Source: Smittium culicis (lineage: Eukaryota > Kickxellomycota > Harpellomycetes > Harpellales > Legeriomycetaceae). Taken from it: DNA of 59,308 nt. Both the position numbers and the translations under genes were made by a program. Below the pieces are notes generated by a model, which made no database searches, was not told the DNA's origin, and worked only from the letters and a program-made list of their open reading frames with translations. Positions 48,774-59,308 of this stretch are shown here, one piece after another (position 1 is the first letter of the stretch; each line of letters starts with the position of its first letter). The DNA lies in NCBI GenBank assembly GCA_001970855.1, contig LSSN01000057.1, positions 1-59,308 of the forward strand, given 5' to 3'.

Positions 48774-51275
48774 ATGGAAAATGATAAAAAGCCTGACGAG
48801 AACATAAAAAAAACATGCAGTTATTATGTAAAACATAAATCCAGATTTTGCAAACTAATGCCAAAGAAAGGTTCCGAATTTTGTGGAGAACACGCCGTGT
48901 TCAATTCTGCTGGAAATTCATCAGGCTCTACCAGAGTCCCTTGCCCTTACGATACTTCACAGTAAGCCACTGTTTTTAATAATAAACTATTCTCAATAGG
49001 TTTTTAAATTACACCCATAAATATATTCAGCACTGTAGACATCAAAAAGCTTGAATCTCACATGAGAAACAAATGTAATTCAAGACCAAGAATACTTGAT
49101 TCAAAATATTTAATTAAAGATATAAATATGTCCGTGCAACCTCCAGAAATATCTACTATCCCTAACGTTTATTCTTTAAACTTCATTAACACAAAAACTT
49201 CACTTTCCGAAGCTGAAAAACTCGAGCATTTAAAAACCAGCGAAGGTTGGTCTAGTGGAAACGCTGCTCTGTCTGTATTACCTGGTGAACTAAGATACAC
49301 CAAAGATACATCAGCCATGTTTGGCGATTTAAACTCCTTTACTGCCAAAAAACCTATTGTTCCAGACTTTATACCCTCAAACTCTGTATCTGAAGACTCA
49401 CCCAATAAGAAAATAAAGCTCTCAAACTCCTTAAATATTAGTGGAGAAATTAATCAATCCAACACTTTAGATATCAGAAAAAAATCTGAAGAAGCCATGC
49501 CATTAGAAAAATATATAGCCTTCGATAAAGTAATTCCATCTATTACTTCTGTTGTTAACAGAAAGATTTATACTAAAAATATAGAGAGTATAGAACCTTC
49601 ACCAACTCTTTATTCCCAACTTGGCTTCCAAAAAAATCGCACTGAACTATTTAAAATTGACCAGTCATTCCCAGAAAGAGTCCTTTCTCACCCTATACTT
49701 GAAGATCAAAGGTATTGGATAGTTTTCTCGTTCTATTTATTATTATTGTTTTTTTATTTACAAAAAGATCTGTATAATCATTTTATTCGAAACTACAATT
49801 AACTTTTTTATTTTATTTTTATCAAAGAAAAATCAAAACTAACCTTAAGCATATTTCTCAGCAGGTAATAACACCTTTACATATATTTGTGAAATTGAAT
49901 TTCTTACCATTTCATATTATTTAACTTTTCATAAAATAACATTCTTTGATACCTCTATTCTAGGCTTCTTTAGTTGGACATTTAAAAGAAAATAACCTCT
50001 TATCATCGAAATTTAGATACATTGAATTCGGATCAGGGAATGGTAAAGATCTTCGTTTATTACAATAAATAAAAGAAGGGATACTCTTCTGAACCTATTA
50101 AATTTATCATGACGATATATTTATTTCTCATTTAAAAGCCATTTCCTTGATTTAAAAAACATCCCCCTTTTTTTTATAAATTTTAACCATTTATTTTTTT
50201 GAAAAAATATATTATAGGAAACTTGAGTAAATCTGTGCATGAGGCTATGGGCTCCGAAGGAATAAAAACAAAATTTATTTTGGTTGATAGAAGAAACTTC
50301 AGGAAAGTTTGGAGTAACTCTGAAATAATTAATAAAGATGAGCCCGCTAAAGATTCTGATGACGTCCCTTTAACCGCATCCTCTAAAATGGTTGAAGACT
50401 TTAACGATAGTATTGATAATAACCAGAATGAAATAAACTCAGATTTTAACCAATGTATTAATCGTATTCAGATTGATATCCGTGATTTGGATTTATCTGG
50501 ACTTGAATGCCTGAAAGTTAAAAAAGGCGAAGAGACAGCAGAAAATGGCGGGTACTACCCTATTGTTGCCTATTCTAAGCATCTATGCGGCGCAGCTACT
50601 GACTTGGCATTGAAATGTTTACAAAATTATCAAAAATCTGGCGGAACTGTAGTTGGGATTGTGTTTGCACTTTGTTGCCATCATGCTTGCAAGTACTCGA
50701 TGTACTGTAATCAAGACTACTTGATAAAAAATTTGAGCGAGCCAAAAGAATTTTCGGTTGGCGAAGATAGATATAAGGGCAATAAAGATACAAAGAGCGG
50801 TGAAGATACAAAGAGCGGTGAAGATACAAAGAGCGGTGAAGATAAAATAGAATTGAGTTATGGGCTAGAAAGAGCAAAATTTGATCCATCGATCCGAGAC
50901 AAAGTAGTTAGATTATCAGCAACGAGTAGTTGGGCGATATGCGGCTGGGAAAAGTCAAATATTGATAGCTTAAACTCTAAGAGCAACGTTACTGATACAT
51001 CTGACGATCAGACTATTTTGGTCAATAACACCGATATAACTTCAGAATATGGCGAAAAAGTCAATAATCAAAATGGTGATAGTCAGTCGGATAGTGCCTG
51101 TCTTGACGATATGAAAAACGAGAGAGTGATTATAGGAAAATACTGTAAACGCTTTTTTGATTTTGGGAGATTGGAGTTTGTTAAAGAGACATTGGGACTT
51201 GGTTCGTCTAAACTTGTGATTTATACCACTACAGACATTTCACCAGAGAATTTAGCATTAGTAGCTACCTCTTAA
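48774..51275 (+). CDS. TRM13: tRNA 2'-O-methyltransferase TRM13
   Basis: Five exons give a 680-residue protein: 48774-48961, 49031-49711, 49828-49864, 49964-50042 and 50218-51275. TRM13 methylates the ribose of nucleotide 4 of some tRNAs, using SAM. Domains: a CCCH zinc finger (C15, C26, C37, H40, ending FCGEH); a CHHC finger (C57, H63, H73, C78, RVPCPYD then SHTVDIKKLESHMRNKC), made only if exons 1 and 2 join; KHISQQASLVGHL (297-309), which spans the 37-nt exon; the SAM-binding EFGSGNGNLS (323-332); KHLCGAATDLAL (449-460); and LCCHH (~480). It ends in the family-type ...SPENLALVATS. Skipping the 37-nt exon breaks the frame. Three copies of an 18-nt repeat (DTKSGE) lie in the catalytic part. 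Splicing is inferred from frame and family motifs. Confidence 0.9.
50783..50842 (+). repeat. 18-nt coding minisatellite in TRM13
   Basis: The unit GATACAAAGAGCGGTGAA occurs three times in a row with no changes, followed by a partial unit. It encodes DTKSGE repeats in a loop-like insert of the methyltransferase. Identical copies suggest recent slippage. Confidence 0.9.
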
Positions 51276-51966
51276 CCATAGTTTATTCTATCTGAAAAGA
51301 ATTTTTTTTTTATTTATAACTACTTTTGTATTTCAAAAACATGCACTTTTTTAATAGATGTTACGTTTGCATATACACTTACGTCCTGATCCTTTATCTA
51401 TTAGATGTTTTTTTGGTTGAGTGATTTGAGATGGGCATAGTTTTTTTATACACATCTCTTTGGTGATGACCTTTATGTTCTTTGGCCGTAGCTTTTTTAT
51501 TGCCAGAAGCTATTATATGCCAGGCCAAATTTTTTTAAAATATTAATATGTTAACTAACCTAAGCATTGGTGTAAAATACACTGTTGGGGCGAGGTGGTT
51601 ATTGGCTAAATATTAGCCAATCCATAATGCTTATTATTTAAAACATATCCAGCCTAATATTTAGTTAGCTAAAACTGGAAAATTTTGACTGAATATAATG
51701 TATAGGTTAATATAAAGATATAATTGGCACAAAAATAGCATATTACAAGTTTTTAGAAGTTTTTAAAAACTTTTACAGTCAATCTAATAAATAAAACAAC
51801 AATAAAATCAAATAAATATTATTGTGAGGTAAATGCAAATTTTCAAATAAAGCAATCCAGTTCCAGAGCTATTTTCCTCTTCCTTATTTTAAAAATTAAG
51901 CAATAATAAAGCAACTGTAGATTCCAACACAATTATTATTAGATATAAATATATACGTTAAGAACC
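51276..51966. promoter_or_regulatory. upstream region of the securin-like gene
   Basis: It holds a perfect palindrome at 51601-51621, whose arms ATTGGCTAA and TTAGCCAAT surround ATA. This combines two ATTGG/CCAAT boxes with GCTAA-type half sites. Nearby are further TTAGCTAA and GCATTGG elements. No gene was found. Confidence 0.5.
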
Positions 51967-52991
51967 ATGTATAAAAATATAAAATCGAGCGTCAATGTCG
52001 ACAAGGAAAACAGCATCAGCGGGCACAATTACGGAAATATAAACACAGCGCAAAAATTAACTATAAATAAGAGTAGAGGTTTAGGTAAGCTTGTCTATAC
52101 AGCACTGGTTGTTTGTTTTTTATACAGTAGTTAGTTTTGTTCATATAGAAGTTTCATCCATTGCTTTTAGTGAATCATAATTCATAAAATTTTCACCTTT
52201 AGTTTTTTCTTTTTTAGGTCTATAATGTGATCCATCTTTTTCAAAAAGTAAAATATTATCAATTTCTTAAACGCTATTCCAACTTTTATTTTTCTGTAAT
52301 TCTCTAGGTACTATTGAGCCCTTAACTACAAGAAAGCTAGGGAATGGCGTACTGACTCCTTCTATGAAGGACTCCAAACTTCAAAACGAGCTAAGGAATA
52401 AAGGCTTCACAATTAAGAAGAAACTATTCACAGACTCGAAAGCTTTTGGAAATAAAACCTTTTTAGGCAGCGAAACCCCTGTAGCTTTTACAAATAGTAC
52501 AACTAGAACCCAGATTTCCAACGAAACTCACAATTATAACATAAACGACGATATATTTGGTTTTGAGTATGCTCCTCCAAAGTCTAAAAGTAATCAGTCT
52601 ATATATTTCATATATCAATATACTTATTTAAAATATAAATATTTAAAAACGCTTTTTAAATCGTAAATAGATTGTTCATAATTTCGAATTTTAAAAGTTT
52701 AAAATTTTTATTTTAACTTGTATAGATTTTGACCCTGTAGAGACATTTGGAGCAGATATAAACTTTGACTTCCTATCAAAAAACCCATTAACCAGTTGTA
52801 ATATACAGAACGCGCCTTTTTTAGGCTCATATACAAACTCGGATGAATATTTCGAGCCTTCAAATATTATAGAGCAGGATTACATAGAGTTTGGGGACAA
52901 CGAAGATTACAACTTACTAGATATCCAACAAACTCATACACCACTACTATTTTCCGATTATAGTCTCATTCCAAGGCCGATTATCAATTAA
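51967..52991 (+). CDS. securin-like protein (PDS1/Cut2-type candidate)
   Basis: Three exons (51967-52084, 52308-52589, 52726-52991) give a 221-residue, disordered-looking protein; introns are 223 and 136 nt with GTAAGC and GTAATC donors. An N-terminal KEN box (DKEN, residues 12-15) mirrors Pds1, a basic middle part follows (RKLGNGVLTPS, 48-58; KKKLF, FGNKTF), then FEYAPPK (125-131), like the E-Y-M/A-P-P element of fungal securins, then an acidic, aromatic C-terminal half. Securin inhibits separase until the anaphase-promoting complex degrades it. No clean RxxL destruction box was found; only KEN is clear. Securins diverge strongly, so this is inferred from architecture and short motifs. It runs toward HOM6, 91 bp away. 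It could instead be another APC/C substrate. Confidence 0.45.
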
Positions 52992-53082
52992 TATTAATTA
53001 TTTTGATCTTTATTTCAAGTTATAAATAAAAAAAAATATTTATTGGCTTTAAACAATTATTTATCATTTAAAAAATTATAAA

Positions 53083-54290
53083 TTATTGTTTAACTCTGGC
53101 AACGTGCAAAATATCGCTGAAAATACCGAATGCAGTAACTTCTGAACCTGCACCAGCGCCCATAATTGTTAGAGGGTTGCTGAAATATTTGGTGGTAAAG
53201 CTTAAAATGTTGTCACCAGAACTCAAGCTAGCAAAGGCATGTGCTTTTGGGAAACTTTTTAAAGAGACAGAGTAAGTGGATGTGGTTAGATCAACACTAG
53301 CAACGTATCTTAAAACCTCGCCTTTCTCGAAAGCAGCTTGGTTCAAGCTATTGAAATGGCTGTCAAATTCAGGGAGACGGTCCATAAATTCAGTTACTGT
53401 CGAAGCTGAACGAAGTTCCTCTGGGACAATGTTTTCGAGAGCCAAGTCAGATAGCTCAACTGAAGCTCCAGATAATCTAGCTAAAATGATGGCCTAGTTG
53501 AATAGGTTTAAGCAGGGAAGGGGAGGGAGAAAAGGATAGAAAAAAGAAAATTATATTTAAAGTTTTTTTTGGGTAAATTCTACAATTGTTACGAGTATGA
53601 AAACAATACCTTTCTAGCGACATCTAGGCCGCTTAAATCGTCTCTTGGATCAGGCTCAGTAAAGCCGTTGGCTTTGGCGACTTTAACTATATCAGAGAAA
53701 GATTTTCCTGAAGCAGAGCCATTTGAAAATTCACAGAACAAGAAGGACAGAGTTCCTGACAAAATACCTTCGATTTTGTCTATTCTATCTCCAGAAATAA
53801 CCAAGTTATTTAAGGTTGATAGAACAGGTAAACCAGCGCCAACTGTAGCTTCGTGCATAATGAGGGGCTTTGAAGAGCAATTATTAGCTGCTTCCTTAAT
53901 TTTATTCCAAAGCGAAATATCAGAGGAGAAGGCCTTTTTGTTTGGGGTTACTACATTAAAGCCTTTTTCCAACCAAGCAGGGTAGCTGCTGGCGATTCTT
54001 TCGTTTGAGGTACAATCAACCAAAACAGTTTTATCAGCAGGGCCGTGTTCTAAGATCAAAGAAACAAACTTATCCATATCAGCTGGAACAGATTCCGATT
54101 GCAAAGCTGCTTTCCAGTCATTTAGGTTGTCAGGCTTTGAAGAAGGGTTAACGAGCATTTTGGATGAGTTGGTTACAGCAATCAAGCTGATTGGCAAATC
54201 AGAATTGTTGCTTGATTTTGAATAGTTGAGGATCATTTCGATGAGTGCCTCACCGACAAGTCCTGGCCCAATAACAGCTACATTCAACAT
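53083..54290 (-). CDS. HOM6: homoserine dehydrogenase
   Basis: Two exons (53610-54290 and 53083-53493; 116-nt GT-AG intron) give 363 residues, close to yeast Hom6 (359). The enzyme reduces aspartate semialdehyde to homoserine with NAD(P)H in threonine and methionine synthesis, probably in the cytosol. The N-terminal Rossmann motif is AVIGPGLVGEAL (Gly8, 10, 13). VTPNKKAF follows, then the substrate region HEATVGAGLPVL, ILSGTLSFLF and EPDPRDDLSGLDVARK. Asp223 and Lys227 match the catalytic Asp/Lys pair of the family; Lys227 is the last residue of exon 1. Exon 2 begins AIILARLSG and ends with a normal C-terminal domain containing MGAGAGSEVTA. The upstream in-frame ATG at 54,338 would add 16 hydrophobic residues; the start MLNVAVIG at 54,290 matches the family better. 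No aspartokinase fusion is present, as expected in fungi. Confidence 0.95.
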
Positions 54291-56895
54291 CTTTATGAAT
54301 TCTTGTATAATTGTATAAATAAAATTTTGAAAGATCAATCAAGTCTTATGTTCGTATATTACCTTTTATGCTGAGCTTTTTAAATACTTTAGCCAAAAGA
54401 TAGTTCTCTATTTAAATGCAATTTTTACTGGCAGATCGCTTTTAATATCCGTATATCTATTGAATAAAATTTATCCAATGGCTATTAAATATTTCTTTTA
54501 TTATGTGTTCATTAGCTGGGCTTATAATTTTTAATTATATTTGATCTACGAATTGCCAATAGATAAAATGATGTGCAAAATAATCTATGGATTTAATTAT
54601 TGGATAAGAGTTGAAGATAGTAAATTCTACTTGCCAGTAATTCGCCCGCAAATAAGAATAATTCATTTGAAATCGATAAGCGGTTTACATTTTCTTACAC
54701 CATTTAGAACTAATGGTTCGTAACAAGTGAGAAAATATACGAAATTCCAGCTAGAAATTTTGCAATTTTAGATGGTAGAAATACAGGCCTGCTTACCAAA
54801 GTCATAGTAAAATTTTATATACCCTATATAATCTTTTTTTATCAATAGAATTTTTTACATTGCTAAAATTACAATTTTTTTTTTTTTTTTGGTAAAAATT
54901 GGTTTAAAAACTTAATTTAATAGTATAAAAAAAATAATAAAAGAATTAAAGGAAATAAATAAATTTTTTTAGCCGACCCCCCTTAACCATTCTAGCAGTT
55001 CTATATCTGCTTTAAATTGGTTCAAGGCAAAAATTCCAATAAAACTAGACTTTATCAGAAAAAAGTATTTCCTAAATATTGGAAAAACTGAGCCAAAAAA
55101 AATTAAAAATTTTAAAAATATATCAGCTATAAATATAATCTGTTTAAACCAAAAGATCGATTCGGCTTTATTATAAATTGAATAAATCTAAGGTTTTTGG
55201 AATTGACTTGTAATTTAGAAACACTTATTTTATAAGTTTTATTTTCGAATTATTAATCAAGACATATCGACGTTTAAAAAAATCAGAGCCTTTTATTTTA
55301 ATTTATTTATTTGATAAAAATTTAATTGTTAAATATTTGATTTTGGCTTTTATTCAATAGCTAAAAATATAGAAAAAATTCTTTTTAAATCGTGAGCAAA
55401 ATTATATTAAAATAATTATTTGATTTTTGATTTAGATTCTAGATAAACACTAAAAATATATATCTGTCTTTCTTTAAAAAGCTCTTCACATATATCAACT
55501 GATTACATTTTACTTTTTGAATTTATTATCTGTATAACTTGTACGGTATATTTTTTGTGTAAAATCGCGCTAAAATAAAATATATTTATACTCAATATGC
55601 CAACTTGAATATTTTATATGTAATATTTTTTTAAATAAATAATTTCAATAAAAAAATATATATATTCTCGTTTATTCTTTAAATTAATTTAATTCATAGT
55701 TTATTTTAGCCTTTTGGATTATTTATGTGAATATCTTTAGACAAAATTTTTTTGATTAATACATATAAAATAATTCTAAGTACCAAGATAAATGTGAAAT
55801 TAATAAAAATTAAAAATGTGAAATCTTATCTTTTTAATTAAAGAAATTATATGTATTCATTTATCCTATTAATACAGTATTATTTTGAATTAAATAGATA
55901 CGAAAAAAATATTTCATCATTATTGCGCTTTAAATCGTTGATAAATACCTTATATCTACCTCATAGATAGATTTATTGAATTTAAATGTAGAATGAAATA
56001 GAAAACCTAAAGCTTTGCGTAAAACTCATGGTTTTTATATCGTACATAACAAATTAATTAATTTTTATAAATGGTTGAAAATTTCAATGTACCTTTTTCA
56101 TATATTCAGTGTAAATAAAATTTTGAAAATATCTTATATATTTTAATAATAATACCTTGTATTGGTTAATGAAAAATTCTGCCTCTGTACCGTGGAAACT
56201 TAAATAGTATCAAATATCGAATGTAGAAGTCTCATTACTAAAGATCCGATCTATTGGGCTTTATTTGAAAGAAATGATATATATGAAACAAGAATAAAAA
56301 CTATTCCAAATAAAATATATATGTTCATAGATAAAGTTATACTATTTATTTTTATCGAAAATACTCTATCTTGAACTATAAATTAATAAGTTAATGTTAT
56401 CCAAGGTTTATGCTCCAAGTGCATTAAATAGTTTATGGATTCCTAAAACTAGATATTTAAATCTCTTAAATAAAATCAAATTGCTTAAAATCTAAATATA
56501 TCAGCTTTATTTAAAAGATTATAAAATTAATTAATACCATAAAAATCATCAAATAGTCAGGTAAAAAAAATTAAATTTATAATAACTTTACCTTTGAAAG
56601 GACATGAATGTTCAAAGTTGATGTTTTTTACATTCTCTTATTAGAGTGGTAATAATTATTTCAATAAATTGATAATAATAATAATTTAGAAACGATCTAT
56701 ACCTTGATTCGCTAATACAAACCAACAACCTTTTAATTTAAAATCACCAATAATATTAGTGGGTTTAATGACTAGAATTCTGATTTGGCGATTGCAAAAT
56801 TTTCTTACACTGGGGAGAAATTTAAGAATTAAGATTTTCATATAAGGTATTTGTATTTTTTTTTCTCAATAAAAATAGTTATTGCCGGCTGTTGA
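54291..56895. other. long intergenic region between divergent HOM6 and OLA1
   Basis: About 2.6 kb without a supportable gene. The open stretch 54,541-54,723 has no ATG start and no family match. Most of the region is AT-rich with runs of A/T (for example 54,875-54,890) and resembles the decayed parts elsewhere in the window. An inverted GCTAAT (ATTAGC) lies near 54,511, and promoters of both genes must lie within it. Confidence 0.5.
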
Positions 56896-58488
56896 ATGAC
56901 TTCCCTTCTAAGACATCTCCAGCTTTTAACAAAGTGTTCCAAACATTCATCCTTAGCACCAAGTATATTCAGCCGTTCAGCTAAGTTCGCCACTTTTGTA
57001 TACCACAGAAGCAACAATTCGACTACTTATATATACCAACCCAAATTCAATTTCCACACTTCATCTTGTCAGCTGAAAGCAAAATCTAGCAGAATGCCTC
57101 CAAAAAAAGTCGTAAAACAAGAAAAGATCTTATTAGGAAGACCTTCTAACAATCTCAAAATCGGTGTTGTTGGTTTACCAAATGTTGGGTAATTTTTTAT
57201 TTAAATCTTTTAATTTTTTGATGAAAAATACCAATTTTTTTTTTTTATAAAAATAGTAAATCTACATTTTTCAATGCCATCACAAACTCTTCTGCTGCCG
57301 CTGAAAACTATCCTTTCTGCACAATCGGTACCCTTTTTACATATATTTTCTTTAATATTGTATAACTTTTTTATTTCTTATTTAGATCCTGAGGAATCTA
57401 GAGTTGCTGTTCCAGATGAAAGATTTGATTGGTTATGTGACCACTTCAAACCTTCCACAAAGATCCCTGCTTACCTGACTGTTATTGACATTGCCGGTTT
57501 GGTCAAAGGCGCAGCTGAAGGTGCTGGTCTTGGAAATGCTTTCTTGTCTCATGTTCGTGCTGTCGATGCTATTTTCCATGTCGTAAGAGCTTTTTCTGAT
57601 CCTGATGTTGTCCACGTTGAAGGTGACATTGATCCTACCAGAGATTTGGAAATCATTCATAACGAGCTCCGCTTGAAGGATATTGAACTTTTAAAGAAAA
57701 TTGTTGATGTTCTCGAAAAAAAACTAAGAACTGGAAGCGGAGGAACTGCTGATAAAGATAAGAAGGATGAATGTGTAAGCTTTTCTTTTTTCTTAGTATT
57801 TTATTTATTTCCCTTTCCCACTGCTTTACTTAACTATATATTATATAACTAGGCATTTTTGAAAAAACTATTGGAATTCTTGGAAGAAGGAAATGACGTC
57901 CGCAATGGCAACTGGAACAATAAAGAAGTTGAGTATATCAACTCACAACAATTGATCACTGCAAAGCCTGTTATTTACTTAGCTAACGTCAGTGAAAAGG
58001 ACTACTTGAGAAGAAAGAACAAATATTTGGCCAAAATCAAAGCTTGGATTGATGAAAAATACCCTGGTGATCAGTTGATTCCATTCTCAGGTGTATTTGA
58101 ACATGGTTTGACCTTACTTGATAGCGAAGCTAGAGCTGAACGTCTCAAAGAGCTAGAAGCAGTCTCTGTATTACCTAAAATCATTGTTTCTGGCTACTCA
58201 ACCCTCCAACTTGGCTACTACTTTACCTGTGGCCCTATTGAAGTTCGTGCTTGGACCATTAGAAAAGGAACAAAAGCTCCTAAGGCTGCTGGTGTTATCC
58301 ATTCCGATTTCGAGCGTGGCTTTATTATGGCTGAAGTTTACAACTATGCTGATATCCTTGAGCTTGGATCTGAAGCCGCTGTTAAAGCTGCTGGTAAATA
58401 CCAACAAAAGGGCAAAGATTACGTTGTTAGCGAAGGTGATATCATCTTCTTTAAATTCAATGTCACTGCTGATAAGAAGAAGCGTTAA
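56896..58488 (+). CDS. OLA1: Obg-like ATPase OLA1 (YchF family), possible mitochondrial form
   Basis: Four exons (56896-57188, 57257-57327, 57386-57774, 57853-58488; introns 68, 58 and 78 nt) give 462 residues. Signature motifs: the P-loop GLPNVGKST, split by intron 1; the G3 motif DIAGLVKGA; the NVSE at the G4 position that makes OLA1/YchF prefer ATP; and the C-terminal TGS domain ([27 protein letters not shown]). OLA1 is a translation- and stress-linked ATPase. The usual start MPPKK lies at residue 67 (57,094) and gives 396 residues, as in yeast. The frame is open 66 residues further upstream to an ATG at 56,896, and that extension is rich in Arg, Ser and hydroxyl residues without acidic residues, ending [14 protein letters not shown], like a mitochondrial presequence. 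Two products from one gene are therefore plausible. Confidence 0.95.

Positions 58489-59308
<820 letters not shown>

Noticed and set aside
54541..54723. 60-codon open stretch between HOM6 and OLA1
   Set aside because: No ATG at its beginning, no family match and no splice partner found.

Overview
The window looks like nuclear DNA from a very AT-rich fungus. Protein genes are split by short GT-AG introns (58-175 nt). There are eukaryotic tRNA genes, decayed Ty3/gypsy and LINE-type retrotransposons, and fungal-type genes: a YABBY/HMG-like small protein, HOM6-type homoserine dehydrogenase, OLA1 and TRM13. An early-diverging lineage such as Kickxellomycotina/Harpellales would fit, but that placement is inference from composition and gene style, not from a search.

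Layout. 1-4,700: a broken Ty3/gypsy element on the minus strand (gag-like, protease, reverse transcriptase, RNase H, integrase in order). 5,077-5,306: a tRNA island with tRNA-Ser(GCU), a damaged tRNA-like gene and elongator tRNA-Met(CAU), all minus. 5.3-23.4 kb: a gene-free, extremely AT-rich desert containing at least one LINE reverse-transcriptase fragment. 23.4-24.1 kb: two sister ~198-bp TTAA-flanked MITEs of piggyBac type. 24.1-26.4 kb: a less AT-rich upstream region dense in the motif GCTAAT. 26,436-26,627: YABBY/HMG-like protein. 28,087-36,826: a three-exon gene for a ~2,853-residue protein joining an N-terminal SAM domain to an ARIP4/ATRX-type SNF2 ATPase. 37-46 kb: non-coding, with a strongly decayed APE-type LINE (endonuclease plus reverse transcriptase, plus strand) and a tRNA-Thr-like relic. 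46.2-58.5 kb: a compact gene block of SWT1-like PIN nuclease (-), TRM13 tRNA methyltransferase (+, five exons including a 37-nt exon), a securin-like protein (+), homoserine dehydrogenase (-) and OLA1 with a mitochondrial-type N-terminal extension (+). 59,157-59,308: an ATT microsatellite running off the window.

The genes do not form a pathway. They cover chromatin remodelling, nuclear RNA quality control, tRNA modification, chromatid cohesion control, amino-acid synthesis and translation-linked GTPase/ATPase function. The observations most worth following are the securin candidate, the micro-exon in TRM13, the SAM-SNF2 architecture, the two-start OLA1, the TTAA MITE pair and the GCTAAT motif shared by several upstream regions.
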